Shown here: positions 1 through 17,570 of the stretch, in pieces
How the letters are laid out: the number at the start of each line of letters is the position of its first letter
Position numbering within the stretch: the stretch's first letter is position 1
Source: Balanoglossus misakiensis
Taxonomy: Eukaryota > Hemichordata
Assembly: GCA_040954595.2 (NCBI GenBank)
Contig: CM082583.2
Location: forward strand, 3,844,001 to 3,908,000
Direction: 5' to 3'
Length of the DNA: 64,000 nucleotides
The notes under the pieces: model-generated
What the model was told of the DNA's origin: nothing
What the model saw: the letters and a program-made list of their open reading frames with translations, nothing else
Database searches by the model: none
Program-made: the position numbers and the translations under genes

Positions 1-3000
1 AGGACCAGTGTCTTCTGTACATTCAGAGGTGCTTCAAATGGACGGTCATACACTCAACAACTAATCTTGTTACAACCTTCACAGCAAAAGACTCTTCTCT
101 TAGACAGTACTAAATGCAGTAGATGTATTAAATTGTTATTCAGTGCATTGCACATTCAGGTTGGCAGCCACAGTGTTTACCACTCTCAAGCAGTAAAGTC
201 TACAAGTACAACTGAAGTGGTAAACAAAAAAGCTACCACCATGCAGGGCCAACTTTTATACACGTTTACTTGATCTTTATTGGAGTAACTGTGGAACAGA
301 AAATATTGAACTGGATACCTGCCAGAAAGACAGACATTACACTGGCCCCTGGCAGTCATTCTCCAGTTATAGTGTCATGGCATGGCAATGTCCCCCAGGC
401 AGAAACCCTGAAAAAAAACTTGTGAAGCATATCTTTTTATCAGTAAAATGCAATGAAGATGCACACATAATATCAACTGTAGGCCTGCTGTGGAAAACAT
501 TGGTGGGTTTGCTGACTGGCTCACTTACATGTATGAAAAGAAAGCCTTAACCCTTTTACCACCATTGTTTGGTCCAAATCCATTGTTTTCTATGGCAAAG
601 CTAGATCGACCTCTACAGAGGGAATATATGGGGGTGAAAGGTTTCAACCCAACCTCATGATATTTATAACCCATAACAAGTAGTATTTAAAGTACCATAA
701 AATACCATAGTTTTCAAATAAGCAAACTATAATAAAACACAGGGCTATTATTTTATGACCAGTCCACAATTTTTAATTCAGTGAAGTTTGAAATTCTGAA
801 AGCACTGGTTTTTATTTTACTCAGGTTTTCTGTCTGTGTCTGGGGTACCCCATAAAGTTGTCAACTCAACCCATGTTTAGTGTGTGTGTGCCGGGGGTGT
901 GAGGGGGAAGGGGGGTTGAAAGCCAAATGGCATCATGACCCAAGTTAGACCGACCTTTAGGCCAAAGGTCAAGGCTGCAATGACCTGGTCCAAAGTGTGA
1001 AGGAGATGGGACATTGCCGGTAATAACTAAGTTGTGAAACTGGAATCTAGTCAAACAAACAAATAATCAAACGCTTTCTTGCTCCAAATGTGAAATATTT
1101 AAACTTTGGACCCGCATTTCAGTTTAACTGTAAATCTTGCAAATCTGCCACCTTCAGAAACAATCAATTTGCACTTTGGTACATATGGCCCTCTTACAAT
1201 ACACATAAATATGCATGTCAGTAAATGATTTGGAACTTAGATAAGAATCGATTTATGCCAAGGTCGTGGGGGGGGGGGGGGTCGAATCAGTGCCCAGTAG
1301 TCATACATTTGTAAGGTTGCTCGAGTGACACAATGGCTCACTTTACCAGTTACACGGATCAGTAGTTTCCCCAACATGGTGTAAAACTTTGAGTCCTAAA
1401 AGTAAACACTGCACACAGATAGCACAAATACCTGTCAAGTTGCTTTTTGTGGTGGGAAAAAAACATTGGGGTGTTAACTGTTTTCGGTTAAGTTTTGAGA
1501 TTCACAGTTGATTACCTGTTCAGTGTATGACTTTCATGTCAAGAATGCGAAACACGTGCATTAGAGGTATTTCAGCCAAGGTCAGCTACTGACATGACAC
1601 ACAAAAGTCTATGTGGTTCACTCTGGCAGCAGTGACCCCGTTTGACCTTTTGTCATCACCTGCATCCTGTATGTAATTAGTTACAGTTGAAAGCGGTCAT
1701 GGCTATCATATTTCCACATCATCATACCTTCCCATTTATCACAAATACATGCATCAATGCCCACTGAGCTAAGAATGGCAGCATTGTAACCCCTTGTCAT
1801 GCACAGATATACACCTGGTCATTTTTAAAGTGGTACTGTTCCTATTGTTTATTTTTGAGGCAACCAATGATATGGTATTTGGCCTTGAATCCTAGCGAAT
1901 TCCTCCAATGTACTTAATTCTCATTATTTGTTGGTTAAAATGACACCAACTACATTTTATACCTCAGTGAACTAAAAATGAACAAACCCAATGCACATTT
2001 ACTACTCACATGATCATTGACAAATGCAATACACACAAGACTGAAACTTTTGTTAAATTAGGATTTTCATTTAATAGCGGTTTACATCAACAGGTGATTT
2101 CCATCTGAAAACACTGCACAGTTAAAATGACACAAGTAGCTGTCGGCAGTCTAAGCTCTAACCAAACCCTTGTAAAACAATTTGGAAAACCCTGCACCAT
2201 ACATGTATTTACAGTGGGAAAAACACCCACAACAATATAACTTTCCCGGTCCATTTCCATTCTCACAAAATAACTCAGAACCTTTATTTGCAATCAGTCC
2301 CACATGAACACATACCACAAGAACATTTAAAGCCTAATAATGACCATTGGGTTTCCTGTGAATTGTAAGTTGTATCTGTATAACAGAAACCATTCATCAG
2401 TTGAGTGGAAACAGTGTAAGAGGTGAACATGCATTAATTTCCAACTGGTCCAGTATGCCGCAGACGATGTAGTCTGATTGACAACACAAGATACTCGCAA
2501 AAATTAATCTTTTATTCAAGTTACCTACTGACTATAATTATAAATACCTCATTAGAGTTATGTTAGCTCCATAACTGCACAGCTGTTTTTATTTCTTTAC
2601 TGAATATGATCAATAATCTAGCAGTTGCAGAAAGCTGAATGCAGAAATCAAAGTGACCATTGCAGTCATTCGCTCATACACACTACCACCCATGCTGCTG
2701 CATGGCCAACTCCCTTAACACAAACATAGCTGTAAACTACAGCATTCCTACATGTAGCTGAATTTTGCCAACCAACCAGTATTTTTTTTAATCTGTTAAA
2801 CTAAAGTTCAAGCTTCTACCACACCTGATAAATACCTCTTGACACTATTAACCAACTAACATTTACACTGACCAATACATTGCAGGGGCTGTTGTATAAA
2901 CATATTGAACTTTGTCCTAAATATCTGAATCACTCTGTGCACAGACCAAGTGGCATGGGTTCAACAGGTGTCTTGTTTCATCTTCTGGTGACTGCAACAC

Positions 3001-5924
3001 TTCTCTCATGTTTACAAAATACAGTGTTTTTTAAAATGCCTGCCCTGGGTTCATCCTGAACTATACAGTTACACCACCCATCAAATTTCTGCATAATATT
3101 CCAACGTTCATGTAACATACCATTTTAGTTTTTACAAAACAAACAACCTGAAAGTTGAAGCTTTGAACAATCACTGCAATCTTTAGAAGTAGAAAATGAA
3201 CCTGTGGTTGAATATCAGAATATCTGCAAGGATCTACTGGAACAAGCTTAATACTTGTAAGCTTTCAATGATCAGAAACAATTGAACAGAATAATTTGTA
3301 TTTGATTGGCAGGGCTAGAGGTACATGTAAACCAGGGAAATTTGGGGACTGCTAGCTGGGGAGGGTGTTCGGGGATAGGAGGTTTTAGTGTCCGCGGACC
3401 TAAAATAATTTAATTGTACTCTAGTCAAGTCAAACAAATTAGACAAGTCAGCACTTACTCTCCACATCATACCCAAACAAGGCAAAATTATTATCAGACC
3501 CAAATTTGAAAAAAAAAAAATTCCCATAATATTTGTTTGACAAAAAATAACTGTGACAATATGAACATACCGGCATCAACCCATCTACAAAAATTTAAGA
3601 CCCATATTGGTGAATTTCCTGAAAGGTAATAAATCTGTCAAAGTAGCCAAGGTCGCATAACCAAGTTTCCTGCCTGCAGGATACTTGCAGTTGCTAGGTT
3701 CTGATTGCCATTTCCAATACATGCATGATTCAGGACTAATAAATGCCTGGTCATGAAACGGGGATCTTACAGCTGTGACCGGCTTTTAGCATCCTCTCAT
3801 ATGACACAACAGGTTTACGTTTAAGCCCCACAATACAAAAACGCAATCAGTCACATTCACCATGAATATAGAATGACTTTACACTCATCAATGAAACCTT
3901 AATTAATTACATAAGATTGCCATTTGGTTTGTTCCTGTGAAATCATTTAAACACAAGGTGCCAATTTTTGCTATTTCTGGTTCTGATTCTGACAATTTAC
4001 TAGTCTCACACCTACACAAAGCTAAATTATGGAGATATTTTTAAGGAGTCAAAATATTTGAATATATACCATACCACATTTATTGATGAAGGGCTATACA
4101 TTTGTTGATGAAGGGCTATGTTTGAAACATCTTGTTTTCGTTCTCCCCCTCAAAAGTGTTTACATACCACACTACTGTATTCTGGTTCTTGTCTCTACTT
4201 CAGTTACAGCACACAGGATTACCCACCACAAAATACCTTTGTGCCAGGTATACTAAAGTCCCTTTGTGCTCAACACTAAACCTAATCCCGTTCACCTAAT
4301 ACATGAACAGTTCCTTCACATCAAACATGATACCTGGACATGAACTGCATGATCTCCATTACCCGACACACAAAATCAGCTTTAGGCATTTACTGCTTCA
4401 AAAGGGAAAGCTAAAATCCAGACATTTACACCTACCATTGAATATTTCAAGACCCTATTACTGTAAAACCACAAAAACTAAGTGTCCAAATCACAGTAAA
4501 TAAAGTTCATCTATGACGCTCAATGTCACATCTGCTCTTGTTTTTTTTGGCATCAAACAATTTTTTTGGCATCAAACAAATACAGTCAAAGCAACTATGC
4601 CAGTTTTGAGTTTTCTTATTGAAAGATAAAATTTGGCAAATAAGGATTAGGTGAAATCTGAATTAATCATCCCTCCTGAGTCTTCATACAACATTTAAAA
4701 CAATTTTGAGTCAGTTATCCACTCAGGCTACTGTCCCAGTCTTTAGCTTTAAAGAATCACCATGACAACCAATCACATGTGTGCACACAGGTCTTCAGGT
4801 GTCCGGGGCTTCTCATATAAAAGAGACATATCAAACATAGTACAACAAGCAATTTGTTGAAAAAGGTGCTCTAAGCCACTTTGTTGAGTAGAGATCTTTA
4901 CTTTATCCTGCCGCCAGCAATCACATGAATAATCGACGCAGGCCTGCATAAATACCGGCCGAATTGCTCTGTCCATTCTTCTGGAGACTTCAGTAAATAC
5001 CCACAACAATTGAATTCAACTTTGGCTGACCCGATAGCTACAACAGTTCTGAGTTGCTAGAGGTTTTTTCACATAAACTTTGTGATATCATGGAACTATC
5101 ATCAAGTGATTCCAGTACATGTATATCGAACATCCTATTCAAACACATGACATCCAAGTTACCAGTTATGCAATAACTGTTTCAATAGATAGTCCACTTC
5201 AACTCATTACAGACCCTGGGCCCAGGGGGTGACATTAGTCACTACAAAAATCTGTCAGATGTTCAGTCGTCAATTTTAACAATGAAAGTAAAAGCCGTTT
5301 AATAATTCATTTACATTAGTAGACACAACCGTACCTCATGATAAGGCTTTTATGTGTGGGGTCTCTATAAAAAGAACCCCTACAGGAAATTGCCTTCATT
5401 TCGCCCGCCCTCAATAAAATGATACATGCTAGTTAAAGAGGTGTTAAAACTACTGCAACTTGCACTACACGGGTTACTAGTAGTATGTCTCTTTATAGTT
5501 TGTCTATCTTATGCCACTGGTGTGTTGCTGACAGTCAAGGATTTATAACTAACTGAGCTTCATGGATAAATGTCGGCACAATTCTGGTAATTTCTTTGTA
5601 CTCCCGTGGGCTTGGTGACTACCGGTAACAATACTGTGTTTTAAGATTTCAGTGTATACAAAACAAAGGGAGTTGGTCCGAGACCAAGTCAAAAGTAAAG
5701 GTGTACACCATCAATTTACTAGGACACGTAGCTGATCGAGTGATCGCCCGACCAGTTAGCATATCCCGCTACATAACTAAATGTTATTGTAGTGTGAACG
5801 ATCGATCCTCAAGTCTGTGGAAAACAATGCCACATTTGAAGTTATATATATAACTTCAACTTGTTCCACCAGTGGTTTTAATTGTGAACAAAGTTTTCTG
5901 TTAAGTGTGACAAAGTTCACGTAC
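1..5924 (-). other. First intron of the FRMD3/5-like gene (no exon seen)
   Basis: This stretch lies 3' of the donor of the FERM-type exon at 5925-6008 on the minus strand and should be its first intron. I found no other FERM exon in it on either strand, and every open frame is short and unlike a known protein. It holds a poly-G run near 1267-1281, a direct duplication of about 23 bp around 4082-4120 (shared core GTTGATGAAGGGCTAT-like), another of about 20 bp around 4540-4580 (shared core TTTTTTTGGCATCAAACAA), and many TACATGTA-like motifs. A separate unseen gene cannot be excluded. Confidence 0.5.
5836..5859. repeat. 24-bp perfect palindrome
   Basis: The sequence reads the same on both strands (arms TTGAAGTTATAT and its complement, no spacer). 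It lies in the intron about 65 bp past the donor of the FRMD-like exon. It may be chance or a fragment of a foldback element. Confidence 0.5.
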
Positions 5925-6008
5925 CTGAATGTCATGATTGAGTTCGGTATCATCCAGTAGTTTTATACCACAAAAGTATTCCTTCGACGATCCACCGAAA
6001 CAACTCAT
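5925..6008 (-). CDS. First coding exon of a FERM-domain protein, FRMD3/FRMD5-like (partial)
   Basis: An ATG at 6006-6008 opens 28 codons and ends exactly at a consensus donor (CAG|GTACGT; intron begins at 5924). The peptide contains EYFCGIKLLDDTELNHDIQ, which matches the start of the FERM F1 lobe in FRMD3 and FRMD5 (form EYxCxxRLLDDSExxCxIQ), and the exon ends at the same IQ with phase 0. FRMD3/5 proteins belong to the protein 4.1 superfamily and sit under the plasma membrane, linking it to the actin cytoskeleton. Only the N-terminal 28 residues are in the window; the rest lies to the left. The 5' UTR and promoter should be just above 6008, where a moderately CpG-rich stretch follows. Assignment to FRMD3 versus FRMD5 is not possible from one exon, and another 4.1-family member remains an option. 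Confidence 0.68.
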
Positions 6009-7610
6009 TTTCCATAGGGACGATCGTCTTTTTTAATTCATCGATGATATGTGGGTTTTAACAAAACCGTGACGACTTAAGTATATACCCTATTAACAGG
6101 AATGTCTTCTTTTATACGAGTGAATTCCGATCCGTATTCCAGCTGCCGATGATTGTCATGTTGTGTGTTCAAATTTACAATTTGAAAATGTGTGACACCA
6201 ATCGAAGTGCAAATGAGGACTCAACCATTTTATCGATGGGGGTGCTACCGTATGCTTTGACCTCGCCGTTGCAGACGGTTGCTGCAGACAAAGAATATGC
6301 ACCGCATCGGTTGCATTTTAATGAACCACGGTAACCTCCACCACCGTGAGTGAAGATCCATTAAGGAACCAGAAAATTCGTGTGTGCCAGTACAAATTTA
6401 GCCGAGGAAAGAATCATTTTATCGACTGTAGGTCTAATTCGAAACGACACGGATGATGCGACTCCAGTGGATTTTACTCCCGCTTTTATTGAATAATGTG
6501 AATTGAAGGCCGGCCACTGCAATCATGCCGATGGAGCTCGAGGCTACTGTGGTTGTGTGAATTCAATAGTCTTTTGTTTTTAATGGTCTATGGTGAATAT
6601 ACCGTAGCTTGGTTTGCAACACATCAATCACAATCTTGTCTAATGAGGTCAGGTGTTTGATAATCAAGACATTTTACCTTTGCTGATCCATCCCTATATG
6701 CCATTTTGAAAGTTTCTTTACTATAGCAAAAAACGTCCATGGTTATTTTGAAGGAACCAAAAACTAATTTATTATTATTATTATTATTTTCTGTTGAACA
6801 AACAAATCTTGTATTTATGATCATTGAGTATGATAACCAATGTGTTACATGTACCACTCTATTCGAGCTATCGCTGCGCTTTGTTTCGAGGATCGTGACA
6901 TCGCCCTCTAGTGTCACACTAGAATATTTTACATTTCACAACAAAACTAACTTTGTTAGTTTATCCTTAAATTGTTTTGTCTGTTTTCATGCTATTTAAC
7001 ATTCCTGATGATTAATTAAGCATTTTGATTTTAATCTTGCTCTAGTAAGTTACACTGAACATCAACAGGTAAAGTCAAATTTAAACTGAATATGTCATGC
7101 ATATACAACTCTCCAAAAGAAACGCACAACAAAGAATAATTAATTTTCACTTTCAATTGGCCACAAATTATCAAAACCCTGATCCCAACCTCTCGCGATT
7201 TACTGGACATTTTACAAAGTGATATATTGCTTTAGCTGATTCATTTCGAAATAGCTAAGAAATTCACTTGGCCGCAGGTTAGGTAAGCCACATACATACG
7301 CGCCTTGGGGATATATTTAAAAAATATATAATCCTTCAAAATGTTCCAATTATTTTCCAATTATATTAAATCTTGTGGGGAGTCTCAGTATGCCTCATAA
7401 AAACGCGCACTCAAAGATATAATAAGTTCTTACAAGTATAGTTACTGTAGTATTAGTAAGCATTTACTCCGTCCCCATTAACATGCTTTGGAAACCTTCT
7501 TCGTGGACGACTTTGTCATTCAACTAACTAACACATAGACCTGGTCACCGTGACCTGATCATGTACTATCCGGTAAAAAAAAACCATGCTTTTACGAACT
7601 TTCAGCTCAG
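6009..7610. other. Upstream region of FRMD-like gene; no gene seen
   Basis: The first few hundred bases should hold the 5' UTR and promoter of the minus-strand FRMD-like gene and contain scattered CpGs. Beyond about 6600 I see AT-rich sequence, a short (TTA)n run near 6771-6787 and no coding exon with convincing splice sites. Open frames here resemble nothing known. Confidence 0.4.
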
Positions 7611-7742
7611 GGGCGCGTTCGATTTGCACGATCATGATTGTGATTGGCCAATCGTGATCGTGATTACGCGTTCGAATACGCCCAATCATAATCATGATTG
7701 ACAATCACAACAATCACGCCTCCGAGCGTGATTGTTGTGATT
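7611..7742. mobile_element. Harbinger-like terminus with nested inverted repeats
   Basis: The sequence starts with GGGGCGCGTTCGATTTGC, the style of terminal sequence seen in PIF/Harbinger DNA transposons. Two nested hairpins follow: CATGATTGTGATTGG-type arms at about 7629-7647 and 7682-7701, and a perfect 16-bp inverted repeat at 7703-7718 and 7727-7742. Immediately downstream lie exons of a Myb/SANT-like protein, the second protein that Harbinger elements usually encode. I did not find a matching opposite terminus, so the element looks truncated. Family assignment is inference from the end sequence and context. Confidence 0.45.
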
Positions 7743-7754
7743 AAACACACAAAA

Positions 7755-8530
7755 ATGGCGGACGACGCAGCAGCCGGTACCGAAGCGGCGGTAATTTTAA
7801 AACTCCCAAGAGCAGAGTTTGACTTGTATTGCGATATTTTTAGGCGAGGTAAGTTGTTAGACGCAAGTTGAATCATAAGTGCTATATTTTATTTATATTA
7901 TACTTCGTTTTTACCATGGACCAAAAAAAAGTGTCGGGGCGCCGGTCCGCGGTCTGCCTATCGTATTCTACTGTACATGTACTGGGTTTAGGGAGCGTTC
8001 GCTCGGTAATTTTGATAACTGTTTTGTTTGTCAATTGAGTATTTTCAAACATTTTAATCGTGGTTGATGGTGCCAAATTAGAAACGACTACTATATTAGT
8101 TTATGCTGGTGGCATTCACGAATGCTGTCACTTTTTTTCGCAATGATGAGTATGCCGTTGACGATTTTAACTTTTTGTAGGCCCGTAAACAGATATTAGG
8201 CCTATTTGCCATTTACAAATCCCTTTTGATGTGATTTTTTTTGTAGATAAAGAAACCGCCATTTCCGTGTTGAAACTCAAATATCCCCATGTTGCTGGCA
8301 GCAATGTTGTAAAGATTGTGCAAGATAATTCACCCACCCCCCAATCTTCTTCAATGTCGTCGCCTTCTTCTTCCGAGTCACGTCCACAGACATCAATCCA
8401 ACTTCCAGAAAATGAACCAATAGAGCCTCCTAATACACCATCAACGAGTTTAGACGTGCCCAGTGAGCCTGTCGGGTTATCCCCAAGAAATGTGTGGACG
8501 CGTGAAGCTGTCCTACTCCTCCTACTGTAT
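7755..8530 (+). pseudogene. Myb/SANT-like (Harbinger second protein) gene fragment, two exons
   Basis: Exon 1 (7755-7848) begins ATGGCGGACGACG and ends at AGGCGAG|GTAAGT. Exon 2 starts at 8247 after TTTTTTTTGTAG and joins in phase (split Asp codon). It encodes a Ser/Pro-rich linker and then RNVWTREAVLLLLLYH, which fits the first helix of Myb/SANT-like trihelix domains (W plus a run of Leu before a Tyr). The remaining helices are missing: the open frame runs straight into the RPS15 promoter and TOP start near 8582. Either a weak donor (CTACT|GTATCA, near 8526) leads to distant exons, or the gene lost its 3' part. The Harbinger-like terminus just upstream suggests a decayed or co-opted transposon gene. 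The end coordinate is approximate. Confidence 0.45.
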
Positions 8531-8581
8531 CATGCTTTTAATTCTGGCGCATGCGCATTGCATTCGTCCTTGTACATATCG

Positions 8582-8600
8582 CCCTCTCGCTGCTCCTTCC
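8582..8600 (+). promoter_or_regulatory. RPS15 5'TOP-like pyrimidine start
   Basis: The sequence CCCTCTCGCTGCTCCTTCC directly precedes AAAATG of RPS15. Ribosomal protein mRNAs of animals start within such a C/T tract (terminal oligopyrimidine), which couples translation to mTOR/LARP1 signalling. The exact start nucleotide cannot be seen. Confidence 0.6.
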
Positions 8601-8603
8601 AAA

Positions 8604-10431
<1,828 letters not shown>

Positions 10432-10463
10432 AATGTTTTGTAATATACTAGCCTTTTCACCAC

Positions 10464-10469
10464 ATTAAA
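10464..10469 (+). terminator. RPS15 poly(A) signal ATTAAA
   Basis: ATTAAA lies 33 bases after the stop codon, followed by a GT-rich stretch (GTGTGTGCGTGTGCTCTGTG) near 10519-10540, the usual order for a cleavage site. Confidence 0.6.
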
Positions 10470-10631
10470 GAACATTTCAGTGGAATTATCTATTCTCTGT
10501 GTTATTTCAAGTGAACTGTGTGTGCGTGTGCTCTGTGCTGCATTGGTTTTCTCTGTGGATTATCTGTGAGGTGTGACTGGCATACAAGAGATTCTCGTAA
10601 CTTGCTTCTTCATTAGTACATGTAGAAGCAG

Positions 10632-10728
10632 TCTGATTAAAATCAGATGTAGGGAACGGCGACTTGGTTTTTTTATGCTGTCATAAAAAAAAATAAGTCG
10701 CCGTTCCCTACATCTGATTTTAATCAGA
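10632..10728. repeat. Foldback element with 34-bp perfect arms
   Basis: The arms at 10632-10665 and 10695-10728 are exact reverse complements, with a 29-bp loop. Each arm carries its own 16-bp palindrome TCTGATTAAAATCAGA and the segment GTAGGGAACGGCGACTT. A diverged relative sits at 58263-58415 on the other side of the window, so this is a dispersed family of short palindromic elements. Confidence 0.75.
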
Positions 10729-11089
10729 TTGATGTAGAAGTAAACAAGATGGGTGTCAAACACCTTGGCTTAGAGCTCCAATAACTAACTTAGGGCACTT
10801 TTAAGTCTTCTGTGTGTATCCGCCATGGTTTATCATTAACGGGACAAAAGTTGCTTTTTATATGGAAAGTTGTGTATGCTGTTTGGTCATCTGTAAACAA
10901 ACCCAGTTCTGCTTGTAGCATGTGTAGACAGAATGTGTGTCACTTGTGTCTATGACAGAAAGATGTTGAATACGGTGGACGACAAGGTCTATCAGGGCAC
11001 TTGGTATTTAGGGGGGGGGGGGGGTCTCTATATGGATTTTGTGTTTTCCTGGGATGGCATTCTAAATGCCAGGGATCACACCAAGTCGA

Positions 11090-11127
11090 TTGAGGGCGCT
11101 CTGGGTGGAGGTATAGAGCGCCCTCAA
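11090..11127. repeat. 12-bp inverted repeat hairpin
   Basis: TTGAGGGCGCTC at 11090-11101 and GAGCGCCCTCAA at 11116-11127 form a perfect stem with a 14-base loop. It lies downstream of RPS15 in sequence with no gene; origin unknown. Confidence 0.6.
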
Positions 11128-12162
11128 CGACAACCTTACAGTTCACCAAAATCACTGCTTTTGGCATCACCAATATTACACTTACAGGACCAAAATGGAC
11201 GATTTTCACAGGGGCTAGTGATCAGTTGATCATTCATCAAATTCAATAGAAGGGTCTAATATCGTGGGTCCAGAATCAGCCCAATTCTAGATTTGGGGGT
11301 ATAGTATTTACAAACATCCCTATCAAGATATTTCACTGTATAGCGAGTGACAATGTTGATGTGTGTGACACTTGTCCATTCTACCAATATCATCAAATGC
11401 AACAGTTGAATTTCTGACTGAGCATGCAAACGTCATAGTTCACAGCAGACAAAAGTTGTTCAAGGTTCAGAAAAAATTCTGCAGACTGTTTGTACAAGCC
11501 TTACTGGACTGCAATATATTCTGGATGTTCGTATCAAATCAACATACCGTAATGATTTTTGCATGAATGTCTCGACAGGGCATGTAACAAAAGCCAACAG
11601 TCACCGAAGGTTAAAGCAGATATCAAGATGCACACATTCCAAACTTCCATTCATTAGATTCCAAATTCCTTCTGATGCAAACAGAACTATGAACAGTTGG
11701 TAAATAAAATATTTTTATTTCACTCCAAGAAACTACACATCAAAACAGTTACAATGCCACACTGTTTCAAAACAACAGACATGAGTATTACTCGGTACTG
11801 AGTTCAAGCATAACCTGTGGCTAGATACTAAAAAGTGAAGTTGGTATCGAAAAGGGTTGCCAAAATATCTACAAGAAAAAAATCAGAGGCCAATAGACGC
11901 AGCACAGGCAATAATACCACACACGTTCCTGGAGCGTTATTTGAACCAATTCAACTTCATTTCGGTGTTTCCCGATTTCATCAACGGCCAAATCAGACCA
12001 ACTATTATATTATACCAGTATATTGATGGTGTAAATCACGCTATTTGATTGGTCGAGACACGACACATGACCATGATATATTAGCCATATACCACAGTCA
12101 TATATCATAGTCAAAGAAACTGCCTTTTTACAATGTTTTATGCAAACTGGCATAATATAATA

Positions 12163-12303
12163 GCAATAAAACACCCCCAGCCATGGTATACCACTCGATT
12201 TTGACCAGTTCAACTCCATATACGCACTCGCTATCGCTCGTGCGTATATGTCGTGAACTGGTCAAAATCTCGTGGTATACCATGGCTGGGGGTGTTTTAT
12301 TGC
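12163..12303. repeat. 141-bp near-perfect palindrome (foldback element)
   Basis: Arms of about 65 bp face each other around a few-base centre near 12233. The outer 45 bases (GCAATAAAACACCCCCAGCC onward) match except for CTCG/GAGA-type changes. It lies below the NDUFS7 stop, probably in or near its 3' UTR. The design, long arms and almost no loop, is the same as in the two elements at 26036-26179 and 26822-26965 but the sequence differs. Confidence 0.85.
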
Positions 12304-12473
12304 TTAAATATTCAATACTGATAAAGCACCTTTCTAGCTCTCTGCTCGGTTTGCACATCCTTCTAAAAATTTGATTCTCTAACAGAAATTTAATGGTTTG
12401 GTGAACAACAAGCAATGACACGGCCATAGTATATCACTATCTGTACATCATGCAGGATTGCAATATTTGTCTA

Positions 12474-16697
<4,224 letters not shown>

Positions 16698-16740
16698 CTT
16701 GCTTGTGTAATCCGGGCACGAAAACAGAGGTCACGAGCGA
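16698..16740. promoter_or_regulatory. Divergent promoter of NDUFS7 and the AKAP-like gene
   Basis: The NDUFS7 start codon (minus, 16697) and the probable 5' UTR exon of the plus-strand gene (ending at 16882 with AAAG|GTATGC) lie within about 200 bp. The sequence between is CpG-rich relative to its surroundings and has no TATA box, as expected for a bidirectional housekeeping promoter. Transcription starts are not visible, so the limits are approximate. Confidence 0.45.
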
Positions 16741-17570
16741 GAGGTCACACCGGTGCGAGATTTAGAGCGAGAGTACAGCTTCTCTGTCGAAAAAAGACAG
16801 AGCAACTCAAGATAGTGCATCGGCAAAATAACACGGGAACAGACAATGGGGCAATATCAGATGGATATATCCTTTTCTAAAGGTATGCACTTAACCTGGG
16901 ATGCTAGTTTATTTGTTAGCCAGTTTACCGTGTTCGTAACGTAGGGTGGGTACCGAGTATCGAGTACTGTACATGTACATAGGGGATTGTGAATCCCCAC
17001 TTCGCAAAAACACAAAAGTACATTCATTTTGCTGACAAATAGCTTCACCCTGTCTGTGGCTGCTCCACGATCTAGCCATTTTAACTCTCGCTTCGCTTTG
17101 TCACCAAAATAATTAAGAAATAATTCAGTGTTGTAGAATGTATATAACTTCGCTAGAGACATAAACAAACAAATAAGGTCACGGATCAACGCAGAATATA
17201 TAAACACAAACCCCACCCATACTCCATGGACTGATTTTGTTTTGAGAGCCTGAGGGGGGACGGGCGGAAAGAGGTTTAATAGCAATCTCCCATATTTTTA
17301 AAATAGGTACATACGCCTTCAATAATTTGAGGTATCATTATATTTATTTATTATTTAAATTAAATGTTTTTATGTTATAATTATTTATTATTATCTTTAA
17401 AGGAATCAAGTGAACTATTGTTTTTCTTTTTTTCTTTCAGAGGTAAAGATTACAATCATTTGCAAGCTACCACATGTATCCAGACACTAAAGACATCATT
17501 GGAATACGTTATGTAGGCACAGTGATACATGTAGTTCTAACTTGGTCGTCCACAGAAGGCAAACATTGAG
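16741..17570 (+). other. Probable 5' UTR exon and intron of the AKAP-like gene
   Basis: A donor AAAG|GTATGC at 16882 and an acceptor TTTTTTTCTTTCAG at 17440 frame a 558-bp intron; the sequence 17441-17570 then leads into the ATG at 17571. The exon start is not visible. An AT-rich stretch with TTATTTA repeats lies at about 17335-17400. Confidence 0.45.

Larger units (their letters stand above)
10470..12162. other. RPS15-NDUFS7 convergent intergenic region
   Basis: Apart from the two hairpins listed separately there is a long poly-G run at about 11011-11024. No open frame here resembles a known protein. NDUFS7 3' UTR must lie somewhere below 12474. Confidence 0.4.
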
